The notes below the pieces were generated by a model. It did no database searches. It had not been told where the DNA came from and worked only from the letters and a program-made list of their open reading frames with translations. Below, one piece after another: positions 22,948 through 33,000 of a stretch of DNA of 42,489 bases. The translations under genes were made by a program, and so were the position numbers. The stretch comes from Methanofastidiosum sp964630765 (GTDB lineage: Archaea; Methanobacteriota_B; Thermococci; Methanofastidiosales; Methanofastidiosaceae): NCBI GenBank assembly GCA_964630765.1, contig CAZVXE010000007.1, positions 1-42,489 of the forward strand, in the 5' to 3' direction. The stretch's first letter is position 1, and every line of letters begins with the position of its first letter.

Positions 22948-24594
22948 TTACGGACTCAATTCTATTTTAAATTTTTTATTTATTTTTTCAATGAAAATAT
23001 TTATATCTGTCATTAATTTATATTCTTCTTCTGTCAAGTTTTTATCAAACTGTCTTCTTTCATTAAAGTTCCACCATATGTCACGTATTTTTCCCTGTAA
23101 ATAATAATTATCGTTAGATTTTTCTATAGCAATCTTCAAGCATTTAAACAAGTAGGGGACTAGTATTTGAGTTAAGTTTAGATTTAATCTGAAAAATTTA
23201 ATATCAATATTTGTGAAATCGTATATTCCTGAATTTAGTCCTTTTTCTGTAGAATATTTACATGACTCACAAAAACGTCTAGTAATATAAGCAGCGTGTA
23301 ATTCCATAATATCTTTATTCTTCATACTATTGATTATCTGTGGATAAGAATAATTAAAAAATAATCCAATATCTATTTCTTTGTCACATAATTCCTTATG
23401 TATCATTTCCAAATCGGATAAAATATAGTATACCATCTGATCTGAATAAGAATCTCCTATTAATTCTGAATCTTGTTCAATTTTAGATTGATTTTTTGAT
23501 TCATCTTCTAGAGTCCTAATTAGTAATTTTGCCAATAAATCCATTGATAATTCAATTACTTTTATTTGTTTATTTGGAATTGCCTTGATGGCAATAGCAG
23601 ATACGAAACCAAGATATTCTAAAACAGTAGGCCTGAAATCCATCGACATTGAATCGTATTCCTTCATTATAATTTGGTCCATCGAGTTGAAATAGTTACT
23701 AAATGTTGAATAGTAATTCTTCTCAATTATTAAAGTGCCAATATCCTTAAAGTGATTAAAATAGGCTTCTTTCATTGTTTCTGATTTAATGGCATATGCT
23801 GTATCTATATTATCATAAATATTTCTTATGTATTTGTAGAGAAGGATATCATTTTCCTCTTTCTTGATTTCATGGTAGATTCTTTTATAAAAAGCTAAAA
23901 AAAAGTAAGGCAAATTCAGAGAATCCTCTTTCCGAAAGTCTGGATCCTTATTGGCATTTGTTATAATTGTTATTATTTTTTGTGTCATTGATTCTAAACC
24001 GCTTACGAATGAATAATAGTCATTCCCCCTAACTGCCTTGATAAGTATCTGCTCAATTTCCACTATATTAGTGTCTATTTCGCCATCTAATATTTCATGA
24101 GCCTTCTTACCTTTCAATTTTTTGTTATAAAAATCGTCAGTTATGCTCATTATTATTTCGTTTATTACCGCAGAAGGTTGAAGTATACTTGCCATATAGA
24201 ACAAGTAAGAAACAAGAGCGGACAGACATAATACAAGAACTGAGATTGAAATTAAATCAGTTATGATTGATCCAAACAATTGTAAATGCACAAGAATAAA
24301 TATGCCACTTATCGAAATTGAATAAATCAAAATAATGATAATAATAAATCTCTTTTTAATATAAGAGCTAATTATTCTCGGAGTCGATCCTTCACTAAGG
24401 TACTGGAATCCCAAAATTGTTAGGGAAATAGTAATTGCAAAAATTGTGGCTAGTATCTGACCAATAGCAAGTGAAATATCATATTGGAACAACCGGAAAT
24501 AAAACGATGGACTCCAATAAGTAATTCCAAATAAGAACAATAATAGTGATACTACAGCACCTAGTACTATAGGTATAAATTCGAGTCTTTTCAT
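22948..24594 (-). CDS. four-helix membrane protein, DUF2254-like
   Basis: 548 residues. Four transmembrane helices in the first 140 residues (about 8-30, 42-65, 82-105, 112-138), with AIGQILATIFAITISLTILG resembling the second helix of DUF2254 membrane proteins; the remaining 400 residues are a helical cytoplasmic domain. The ATG at 24594 is divergent from the HEPN gene (24740) with 145 bases between, so the two share a promoter region and may form one module in which a membrane component and a HEPN effector cooperate. The assignment is moderate; the defence link is inference. Confidence 0.6.
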   Translation of the reverse strand: MKRLEFIPIVLGAVVSLLLFLFGITYWSPSFYFRLFQYDISLAIGQILATIFAITISLTILGFQYLSEGSTPRIISSYIKKRFIIIIILIYSISISGIFILVHLQLFGSIITDLISISVLVLCLSALVSYLFYMASILQPSAVINEIIMSITDDFYNKKLKGKKAHEILDGEIDTNIVEIEQILIKAVRGNDYYSFVSGLESMTQKIITIITNANKDPDFRKEDSLNLPYFFLAFYKRIYHEIKKEENDILLYKYIRNIYDNIDTAYAIKSETMKEAYFNHFKDIGTLIIEKNYYSTFSNYFNSMDQIIMKEYDSMSMDFRPTVLEYLGFVSAIAIKAIPNKQIKVIELSMDLLAKLLIRTLEDESKNQSKIEQDSELIGDSYSDQMVYYILSDLEMIHKELCDKEIDIGLFFNYSYPQIINSMKNKDIMELHAAYITRRFCESCKYSTEKGLNSGIYDFTNIDIKFFRLNLNLTQILVPYLFKCLKIAIEKSNDNYYLQGKIRDIWWNFNERRQFDKNLTEEEYKLMTDINIFIEKINKKFKIELSP

Positions 24595-24739
24595 CTATTA
24601 TTGGGAAAATTCTAAGTATATATTTTTTGCTATACTTAATACTATTTTAAATTCTTATAATTAACAAAAAATAATAATTTTATAATAATCTATTCTATCC
24701 CATAATTACATATAAATATGATGGAATAATATCAAGGAT

Positions 24740-26005
24740 ATGGAAAAACGAAATGCGCAAGTTCAGTTATATCCTAAGCATAACAATAAAGATACTATTT
24801 CTAAGCTTAATGGACTTGTGGCAGATTCTATTGATTTTGTCGAAGGTGATCCAAAAACTATCATAAAAGGAGCTTCAAATTTAATTAAACTAGAAACACT
24901 AAAAACCACTTTGGTACATAATCTTCTAGAAAAGACAAACATTGATGAGGTATTTGAAATAATAAAATCAGATTATTCAAGTAATTTTTTTCTTACAGCT
25001 CTTCATCGAATAAAATTTTATTCTTATGAACCTACATTTGATAATTTTATAAATATAATAAACGAATTAATCGATGAAAAAATCAAAAATGAGATAAACA
25101 CTTTTATCATTTACATCCCTGCCCGATTAGAGATAATATTAAATCGAGAAAACTCTAATAATTTTAAGGATATTTTACATAGTGTGATGGAAATATCACT
25201 TGAACATCCACCCGAGAATATTTTTGAACAAATTAAAATTCCAAAATTTAGAGAATTGTTTATTCTTTCTCCAACTGTTTTCAAACTAAAAATTGATGCC
25301 AGAGACACTGGTTACGCACTAAAAAAAATTAGAAAGAAACTAAACCTTTTCTTTGGGGTAGTTTCGTTGTCCCATACTTTATTTGTTGATAGTATTAGTT
25401 ATCCTTACACAGGGCCTATTTCAAATAATCCCTTAATAGCTTGGCACTTAATAACTAATGAAACTTCTGATATAATTATACCAAACAGAACTCAAAGGAT
25501 TCTATGGAATCCAGAAATTATTAATGAATGTAATAGTATTTTAAGCAAAGAAATATGGATTATTAATGATCGACCGGAGAATTATGAAAGAATAATAAAC
25601 TTCATTAAAACTATGAATAAAAACGAAAAAAATATTAATAGTTTTCTTGAAGATATATTAATTTTATATTTTAAGGCTATAACGGAAAATGATCTCGATA
25701 TTTGTTTTTTAAAATTTTGGATTATAATAGAAAGGATAATCAAAATATCACATAATAAAAAAATAAATTTTAGAGATGAACTAAATAAGATATTTAAAGG
25801 AAGTTATTTTGAAGACTATATAAACGAATTATATGATAAGAGAAATGATTTTGTACACGAATTTAAATCAGATTATATTTCTCAATCAGATAGAAATTTG
25901 TCTAAATTGATTGCTGAAAACTTAATTCTTGATTTTTTCGATGAGAATGCTTCAATTAATAATTACGAGGATCTAAGAAAGAGAATTTATAAAGAAAACT
26001 TCTAA
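24740..26005 (+). CDS. HEPN-domain protein, probable RNase effector
   Basis: 421 residues. The C-terminal 110 residues form a helical HEPN domain with the catalytic R-x4-H motif as R368-N-D-F-V-H373, preceded by LKFWIIIERIIKI, as in ApeA-like HEPN proteins. The N-terminal 300 residues are alpha/beta (FILSPTVFKLKID; LFFGVVSLSHTLFVDSISYP) and unassigned. HEPN proteins of this layout cut RNA as toxin or abortive-infection effectors. AT-rich, leaderless-type promoter (ACATATAAAT). Divergent from the membrane protein at 22948-24594. Confidence 0.65.
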   Translation: MEKRNAQVQLYPKHNNKDTISKLNGLVADSIDFVEGDPKTIIKGASNLIKLETLKTTLVHNLLEKTNIDEVFEIIKSDYSSNFFLTALHRIKFYSYEPTFDNFINIINELIDEKIKNEINTFIIYIPARLEIILNRENSNNFKDILHSVMEISLEHPPENIFEQIKIPKFRELFILSPTVFKLKIDARDTGYALKKIRKKLNLFFGVVSLSHTLFVDSISYPYTGPISNNPLIAWHLITNETSDIIIPNRTQRILWNPEIINECNSILSKEIWIINDRPENYERIINFIKTMNKNEKNINSFLEDILILYFKAITENDLDICFLKFWIIIERIIKISHNKKINFRDELNKIFKGSYFEDYINELYDKRNDFVHEFKSDYISQSDRNLSKLIAENLILDFFDENASINNYEDLRKRIYKENF

Positions 26006-26065
26006 AAATATTGATTGATAACAAGTTAAATATTGCGTGTGCACATATCCATCCAGTATACATTT

Positions 26066-26320
26066 TCAATCAGTTCTTAATATCCCAATCCTTTTGCCCA
26101 CGCTGTTTTCAATTTGTTCTTTGATAGGATTGAACTCCTCCTCGTATAAAACTAAATCATAGATGGCTCTTTCATAGACGGAGATGGACACTATTATTTC
26201 GTCTTCATATATTCTTATCCCTAAGAGTGTTCCAATAACTTCTCCCCATGATTTCAATCGGATCCGTTTGCGCTCTATATCTTTATTTTCTACCAATCTG
26301 AATCTGTACTCGCCTGGCAT
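26066..26320 (-). CDS. hypothetical protein, 84 residues
   Basis: Short beta-rich protein (LKSWGEVIGTLLGIRIYEDE, IIVSISVYERAIYDLVLYEE) that could form a small barrel. ATG 26320. Lies between the HEPN gene (convergent) and the RHS locus on the same strand as the latter, 38 bases beyond the beta-propeller gene. It may be the last gene of that locus; no function assigned. Confidence 0.5.
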   Translation of the reverse strand: MPGEYRFRLVENKDIERKRIRLKSWGEVIGTLLGIRIYEDEIIVSISVYERAIYDLVLYEEEFNPIKEQIENSVGKRIGILRTD

Positions 26321-26358
26321 GAGTAAAAAGGGTTTAGAATGTATTTTAGGATTGTCGT

Positions 26359-27429
26359 TTATTTGGACTCCTTTTTCTTCTTTCTTTTGAACACGACGTA
26401 TCCCGCTATTACTAGCAAGATGGTTCCAATTGCCATCCCACTGTACAGATATACATTGAAAGTTACTAGTTTTATTTCCGGTATTTTTTCTGGTCTAGGG
26501 CCAGACTGGAGAGATGGGTCAAGTTCGATTAAGGCGAGGCTGTATTTGGGATAATCCTGCCCTTCTACTGATTCAGCAATTATGAAGGCTATTTTTTTGC
26601 CATCTGGAGACCACGCCGGCATTTGGTAGGCCGTCCTATCGTTAGGATGGACAAAGGATTTGAGTATATTGCCATTTCGATCTAGAATTGCCAAATCTGT
26701 TTTGGAATTGGTAAGGTATATTGAAGAAATAATTTTTTCCCCGTCTGGAGACCACGCACCCCAAAGTATATTATTTTCTTTAGTAATTTTTTTATAAGTT
26801 CCATTATTTAAATTAAAAGAATATAAGTTCCAAGGTAATTTATCTTCCCCCTTTAATAAAGAACTACTACTTGATATAAACAAAAGCTCATTGTTCACGC
26901 CCCAACTGCGAGGTGAGTTTTTTATAATCATTGATTTAAATTCATTGGCTACTTGATTTTTTTCTGTGTCAAAAATTACATTTTTTTCTATCGTCATTAA
27001 TCTCTGATTTTCAATTTTAGCATAGTAAATATATTTTCCATTTGGTGACCATACTGGTCTGAAATAATCTTGCGTTCCAATCTCAAGTGTTTTGACAAAT
27101 GTCCCTTCCTTTGTTAGTATATTCAATTTAGTAGAATTTGCTTCGTCCACTTGAATACAGAGAATATTGTTATTGATTGGATTGATACCTGATAGAAAAG
27201 CTCCTGATGTAATGTCATTTATTTTAAAATTATTTAAGTTAATTTCTCTTAATAATATTGAATCACCATTCCAGTAGTTAAAATAGATGCTTTCGTTGTC
27301 ATTGCTCCAATGAGGTGGATCTGAGGTATTAGTATCAGTTAATAGTGAATACTCGTTGCCTGAAGAATTAGGGATGATGTATGCCACATTCATTAGAATT
27401 AAAATAAATAAAAAAATATATTTTTTCAA
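26359..27429 (-). CDS. exported, membrane-anchored beta-propeller protein
   Basis: 356 residues. Signal peptide (KKYIFLFILILMNVAYIIPN), at least four TolB/WD40-like blades marked by PVWSPNGKYIYYAK, GAWSPDGEKIISSI and PAWSPDGKKIAFII, and a C-terminal helix (SGMAIGTILLVIAGYVVF) followed by KRKKKK, so it is displayed outside and anchored at the C-terminus. TTG start at 27429 is supported by AGGTGA six bases upstream, which overlaps the stop of the third RHS tip cassette; the two are translationally linked. It occupies the position where immunity genes follow the other tips. Confidence 0.7.
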   Translation of the reverse strand: MKKYIFLFILILMNVAYIIPNSSGNEYSLLTDTNTSDPPHWSNDNESIYFNYWNGDSILLREINLNNFKINDITSGAFLSGINPINNNILCIQVDEANSTKLNILTKEGTFVKTLEIGTQDYFRPVWSPNGKYIYYAKIENQRLMTIEKNVIFDTEKNQVANEFKSMIIKNSPRSWGVNNELLFISSSSSLLKGEDKLPWNLYSFNLNNGTYKKITKENNILWGAWSPDGEKIISSIYLTNSKTDLAILDRNGNILKSFVHPNDRTAYQMPAWSPDGKKIAFIIAESVEGQDYPKYSLALIELDPSLQSGPRPEKIPEIKLVTFNVYLYSGMAIGTILLVIAGYVVFKRKKKKESK

Positions 27430-27438
27430 TTAGGTCAC

Positions 27439-28362
27439 CTATGATATATCTTTGAAAAATCCGGTCATGTCAATCGTTCCATTTGCTCTTAGTGACGAAT
27501 ATCCTGGAATGAAAATAGTGGCCCCATTTCCATTGCCTCCTGCAGAAACATCGTTACTAACAGGTTCTACCTTGATAAATGTAGTAAAGGCAGAAACATC
27601 TACCCCAAGACGGTAATTATATGCTGAAGTGTCAATGTTTAGGGAATCCATTAGTATCTCCCCCTTGCCTGATGTTCCACTGTAAGAAGAGGTTTTAGTA
27701 ACTGATTCGATATCCTGATACCGACCAGGTAGTTGTAAAGAGCTATTGTTTGGAACCTGAGCTAGATTAAATGTTAGTTTTCCTCCTGACATCCAGTTTA
27801 TAGGCATATGGTCTGCAGTTAGTTTATTCATTACTGAAGACATATCATATCCTATTTTCATATTGTAGCCGTTGGTATCCTTAGATATTACGAAATCAAG
27901 GTATAAGAAACTTGCAGAGTTTGAATTTTTATCTTGAATGGAGCACTCAAGGGAGAAAGTATATTCGCCAGATGTAGAATTGTAAGTAATTTGAGTGCTA
28001 GGGCTTAATCCAATCAGATCTGGGTAAATTACAAATCCCCCGCTTGCTTGTAACCCTGATTGCCCTCTGGAATTCTCTACAGTTGCAAACCAACGTGTAT
28101 TTCCATTTTCGTCAGTATACCTATCACCAATTGCCATTCCGCTCGGATCAATAAATCTTAGCGGATTATTCATGCAGTAAACGTATGGGTTCTGGCTCTG
28201 GGAACTAAGCATGCTTCCTTTTACCGGGTCTTCGCTAATAAATCTTCCGAGCGATGCGTCGTACCAGCGTGCGCCGAAGTAGTATAGACCGATTTCGGCT
28301 TCGTTATACTGGCCTGTGAAGGCGTATTTTTCTGTGCCTGTTGCGTTTGCATCCTGTCCGAA
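27439..28362 (-). pseudogene. orphan RHS tip cassette 3
   Basis: Frame opens directly after the stop of the small membrane gene and starts with RHS core sequence (FGQDANATGTEKYAFTGQYN, ending in NPLRFIDPSGM), then a unique 232-residue beta-rich tip rich in Ser, Thr and Asn. No start codon before ATG 28212, so it is either silent or made as a short product. The core portion repeats that of the full RHS gene (228 bases), allowing it to replace the active tip by recombination. The tip matches no toxin I know. Confidence 0.6.
28135..28362 (-). repeat. RHS core repeat copy 3
   Basis: About 228 bases highly similar to 29425-29666 and 30708-30949. Encodes the conserved end of the RHS core up to D-P-S-G-M. 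Shorter by 14 bases at its upstream end than the other two copies. Confidence 0.8.
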
Positions 28363-28722
28363 TTAGCTATGCCCCCTTAGATTAAATCCTATTATAAATA
28401 CCAGAAGAAAATACCATAAACCGGCTATAGGCCATGAGATAGAAGGAGGTAAAATTCTAACAACTATAAAATAAAATAAGCAAAATAGTCCAATGAAAGA
28501 AAGTAACATTCCTGCAACAATTGCCCCAATTAGTATTTGCCCTTGACTGTAAGAAATTAACTGTTCTTTCCATATGGTTTCTTCATCTTGATTTAAGGAT
28601 TTTTTAGTTTTTTTGATAAATTTTTTATATTGACCAATTGAAAAAAAAGCTAAAAAAAAGCCTCCTGTATGCAAAAATAATAAAATAAATAAAGCATAAA
28701 TTGCAGTAAATAGATCTGTCAT
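28363..28722 (-). CDS. small membrane protein, probable immunity protein for tip 2
   Basis: 119 residues with three hydrophobic helices (about 5-28, 50-82, 95-114) and a charged loop. ATG 28722 lies ten bases after the stop of tip cassette 2, with GAGTGAGGG as ribosome site. Small genes directly after an RHS tip usually encode its antidote; a membrane location suggests that the toxin acts on or crosses the membrane. The stop codon TAA is immediately followed by RHS core sequence of cassette 3 in the same frame. Confidence 0.55.
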   Translation of the reverse strand: MTDLFTAIYALFILLFLHTGGFFLAFFSIGQYKKFIKKTKKSLNQDEETIWKEQLISYSQGQILIGAIVAGMLLSFIGLFCLFYFIVVRILPPSISWPIAGLWYFLLVFIIGFNLRGHS

Positions 28723-28731
28723 TTATATCCC

Positions 28732-29742
28732 TCACTCAAATAATCCAAAGAATACGTCAAAGGTATTCCTATCAATCCAAATTCTTGGCCCATTCCTAAC
28801 TGCTTCGGCCGAAATAAATGGTCTACCTCCTCCTGGTATAGGGCTTATTGAAATGTCTATAGGTTGATCAAACTCGCCAGTCAAAGGATTACTGGTTGTA
28901 GAGATATGGAATCCAACAATACCTCCGCCAACGGTCTTGCTACCTGGGATATCTTTGTTTCTTGTAGCCTCTTTATATTCACTCAAATTAAAGTAATTTG
29001 ACTCCTTTCCCTGAAGTCCAACTCCAGGAATTGCTACCCCACTTGAAGATATGAGTTCCAAAGCTAGATGTCTATTTCCAGGTTCTTGTAAAATATTAAC
29101 CTCAGTTTTTCCAAATCCATAACTGAAAGTAAAGTGATTTTCATAAACATGTGTAGGTGTCGGCAAATTAATGTCCCCGTTGTCCCAGTACCCCTGACCT
29201 CCGCCTGACCCGTAGCCAAGCTCATTTGAGGGGCTGTAAGTTGTCCCGGGATTTGGAACACCTGCACTTCCTGAGGCTGAAGTTGTGCCCGCTGCGACTC
29301 CGTGATTTACTCCTGCTGCAAATTCTGTCGCTGTGTTCACGACGGTGTTGATTAGAGATCCCACGCTATTAACGTAGCCATCGAAATAATTATCAGGGAG
29401 CGACCAGTCCGGTATGTCGCCCATCATGCCCGTCGGATCAATAAATCTCAAGGGATTGTTCATGCAGTAGACGTAAGGATTTTGCGACTGCGAGCTAAGC
29501 ATGCTTCCCTTTATTGGGTCCTCTGATATAAATCTTCCGAGCGATGCGTCGTACCAGCGCGCGCCGAAGTAGTAGAGGCCGATTTCAGCCTCGCTGTACT
29601 GGCCTGTGAAGGCGTACTTCTCTGTGCCCGTGGCGTTTGCCTCCTGACCAAATGGCTTGTAGTCGCTTGAGTTATTTTTTCCTTCTAGATTCCAAATAGG
29701 TAAAAATGTCAACATAGTTGTTAGAATTTTTTTCAATTTCAT
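28732..29742 (-). CDS. orphan RHS tip cassette 2
   Basis: 336 residues. The first 28 residues, from ATG 29742 inside the end of the preceding gene, are not RHS; from SSDYKPFGQEANATG on it repeats the RHS core to NPLRFIDPTGM (about residue 106), then a unique 230-residue tip with Gly/Ser-rich linker and a beta-rich end (GGGRPFISAEAVRNGPRIWI). Overlaps the upstream membrane gene. Probably a displaced tip that can be swapped onto the main RHS protein; whether it is made by itself is unclear. Toxin type not recognised. Confidence 0.6.
   Translation of the reverse strand: MKLKKILTTMLTFLPIWNLEGKNNSSDYKPFGQEANATGTEKYAFTGQYSEAEIGLYYFGARWYDASLGRFISEDPIKGSMLSSQSQNPYVYCMNNPLRFIDPTGMMGDIPDWSLPDNYFDGYVNSVGSLINTVVNTATEFAAGVNHGVAAGTTSASGSAGVPNPGTTYSPSNELGYGSGGGQGYWDNGDINLPTPTHVYENHFTFSYGFGKTEVNILQEPGNRHLALELISSSGVAIPGVGLQGKESNYFNLSEYKEATRNKDIPGSKTVGGGIVGFHISTTSNPLTGEFDQPIDISISPIPGGGRPFISAEAVRNGPRIWIDRNTFDVFFGLFE
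29425..29666 (-). repeat. RHS core repeat copy 2
   Basis: 242 bases nearly identical in layout and length to 30708-30949, encoding from D-Y-K-P-F-G-Q to D-P-T-G-M. Marks the recombination interval of the cassette array. Confidence 0.85.
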
Positions 29743-30040
29743 GATACAATTTAAGGCGAATAATGATAAAGATAATCGGAGGGGTCATAAGCCATAAAAC
29801 TCTGTGGAGTATGGCATATACATGAAGTCCCCATTCGGCCATATTATCCCCACGACGTATAGGAATAACGACAATGCATAAAATAATGACCCATAAAATT
29901 ATTCCCCAATTGCTGAATGTGAATGCTCTAATATTTTTTGTTTTAATGGAAAAAAAAATATCTAAAAAAAGAGAAATACAAAATATTCCACTAAGCATAT
30001 ATACTTGCATCTGGATTGGGGGCATTATTTCTAGGGGCAT
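29672..30040 (-). CDS. small membrane protein, probable immunity protein for tip 1
   Basis: 122 residues with three hydrophobic helices (about 10-30, 42-62, 83-102). The RHS stop and this ATG form TAAAATG, a tight toxin-then-immunity coupling. The last 70 bases overlap the start of tip cassette 2 in another frame. The immunity role is inferred from position; no family recognised. Confidence 0.55.
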   Translation of the reverse strand: MPLEIMPPIQMQVYMLSGIFCISLFLDIFFSIKTKNIRAFTFSNWGIILWVIILCIVVIPIRRGDNMAEWGLHVYAILHRVLWLMTPPIIFIIIRLKLYHEIEKNSNNYVDIFTYLESRRKK

Positions 30041-30041
30041 T

Positions 30042-33000
30042 TTAACCCATCCTTTCGTTATATTCTTTCCATGTTTGTGTGTAAGGTATTACTCCATCTT
30101 GAGTAAATACTCCGCCTGCATTTGCATAGTCCCATCCTGCGTTGGGTCCGTATCTAACATGGAAGATGGCGTCTGCTATTCTATCTCTCGGCCCTGTTCC
30201 TATGAATAAATCATTAAAAGTTTGATAGTTTGACCATTGATTAAACAGATTGGGTATGATTTTGTCAATAACTGCAACACCTGTCTTGGCGGTACCCGCA
30301 TATGCATATAATACTGATTCAATAGCTATTTTACCAAATAATTCTATATTGGCTTGACTATTCAATCTATAGTAGTCGTTTGGTGTTAGCCCTGGGTCCA
30401 CTTTAAATCCCATGTTTTTCCATGTGTCGGATATGCTATTTCCGCCTTTGAAATTGATTGTGATGCCAGAAAGATTTGTGATTACTTCTCCAAATTTTGC
30501 AATCCATTTAGCGCTTGTGTGTTGGGCATCAGACCACTCCCAAACAAATGGGCTTCCAGTTGCAAGCAAATTCTGTAGTCTCTCAGAAATATTATCCAAG
30601 CTACCAAATGCATTTTCTAGAATTTCGCCTGTGGCCTGGCTTACGACAATCTTTCCATTTTCATAGAGGTCTACCCACCCACCATCTCTAAACTCATGCT
30701 GGCATGCCATGCCCGTCGGATCAACAAACCTCAAGGGATTATTCATGCAGTAGACGTAAGGATTTTGCGACTGCGAGCTCAGCATGCTTCCCTTTATTGG
30801 GTCCTCTGATATAAATCTTCCGAGCGATGCGTCGTACCAGCGTGCGCCGAAGTAGTATAGGCCTATGTCTGCCTCGCTGTACTGGCCTGTGAAGGTATAC
30901 TTTTCAGTGCCTGTTGCGTTTGCCTCCTGTCCAAAGGGCTTGTAGTCGCCCTCGAATGTCGGCTGGCCTGATGAATCAGTGACAAGTCTTGTCGAGCCAA
31001 GGTGATCTGGGTGGAAGTACTTCACAGTTGCGCCGGTCTTTTTGGCAATCCGCATGCCGTTTGCGTAGAGGTAGTCTGTTGACTCTGTTGAAGTTAGCTC
31101 ATGGATGACGTTTATGCCGGCGTAGACGTATGTTGTTGTGACGCCTGTGCCGCTGTTAAACGATCTCACCCTCCTTCCGTTGGGGTCGTATGTATAGCTG
31201 AATAGCAGATTTCCATCCTGTCTCACTTCCTTTAGCCTGTTGTCATAGTCCCAGACATAGGTGTAAGAGCTGTTTCCCTCTGTCTTTGAAGTGAGATTCC
31301 CGTTCCTGTCGTATCCGAATGTTGTGGATGCCCCGCCTTCTGTCTTTGAGAGTAGCCTCATCATGTTGCTGTAGGTGTAGTTTGTCGTGATGGTGTCCTC
31401 TACCTGTTGGGTCCTGTTGCCCATGCTGTCGTATGTGTAGTCGATGTCAAAGACTGACACGGCAGTTTTGAGTCTGTTCATGCGGTCGTAGGTGAAGTCC
31501 CAGTCGTTTAGGCTTAGGACGTTTCCCGCTGGATCGTAGTCATAATTGAGTGTCAAAAGGCCACCTATAGCTATGTTTGTCGGTCTGTTCCTTGTGTCGT
31601 AGCTGTACGAAGTGGTAACGCCGTTCTGGTATGATATCGAGGTTATCCTGCTGTTTAGATTGTAGTCAAAGCTTGCATAGCCTGTCAAGGCTGTGATCCT
31701 GTTTATGTCGTCATATGCATAGCTGTAGCTGTTTGTTGATGGATAGGTAATCGATGTGATGTTTGATGCCGGGTCGTAGCCGTAGGAGGTGCTGTAAGTT
31801 GAGCCGTTTATGTCCCAGCCTTCGGATGTGAGCCTGCCCCTTGAGTCGTAGGCGTATGTTAGCTCGACATCTCCCCCCTCAGCGGATGTGAGGAGTGATC
31901 TCTTGTCATAGGCGTAGCTATTTGTGCTTGAATCTGGATAGGTCTTTGTTACAAGCCTTCCAAGGTCATCGTATGCGAAGCTAATTGTAGTTCCTTTCCT
32001 GTCCGTTGTGGAAGTGACGTAACCTGCATCGTTATAGGCTATTGATGCGGCATTGCCATCCTTGAATGTAGTTGTTGTAAGCCTTCCAAGGTCATCGTAT
32101 GTGTATGTCTCATAGTAGCCGTTAAAGTTGTCCTTCCTCTTTAGATTTGAGAGGCCGTCGTACTGGTACGTGGTATAGTATGTGCTTGCACCGTCGGGCG
32201 ATTCATCAACCCTCGTAAGCCTTCCAATGTTGTCGTAGTAGTATTTTTTCTTGAAGCCATTTTCGTTTTCAACTTCGATTGTGTTTGCTATGTCGTTATA
32301 GACTCTCGCCGAATCGTTTCCGTCTGGATACTGGACCTGAGTCACCCTTCCAAGGGCGTCGTATGTGTAGTAGGTGTTTCTTCCAAGAGGATCTGTTGTC
32401 TGCTTCACGCTCCCGAGGTAGTTATAATAAGTGTATGAGGTCTGGTAGATGGAGCTGCTGTTGTATGTTTCAAGCCTCTTCTCCCTTCCAAGCCCGTCAT
32501 AGTAGCGCTTCACGTAGTTGTTGTTCTCGTCGTAGATTGACACCATGTTGTTGGCATCATCGTATACCGCGCTCTTTGTGTTTGAGCCGGGATACTCGAC
32601 TTCAGTTATCCTTCCAAGTATATCGTAGCTGTAGTAAGTTGTGTAGTTCTCACCGTCGGTCTGGCTTACTATTTCACCTGTAGAGGCGTTGTAGTCGAAT
32701 GTTGACTGTATTGTGTCTGCCCCAACAGTCACGTATGTCCTTGTGAGATAAGCATGATTGAAATCATCGTCGTATTCAAAATAGGTGGTCTTGCTCAATG
32801 GGTCTGTGCTCGATTCGATGTTGCCCCAACTGTCAAACGTGTTTGTCACGTAAATCCAGCCGGCATTGTGCTTGCTCTTTGACTGGAGAGGATTACCTTT
32901 GGAGTCGTACTTATAGTAGCCTTCAATCTTTGTGCCGCTGTTGTCAAATGCTCTTCCGCAGACAAGCGAATGTATGTCGTCAGAGACGACTGAATTTTCA

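Noticed and set aside
32279..32683. Cys/Ser/Arg-rich frames opposite the RHS gene (also 32798-33052, 33770-34036)
   Set aside because: Complement of YD-repeat coding sequence; composition is explained by the repeated Tyr/Gly/Asp codons on the minus strand.
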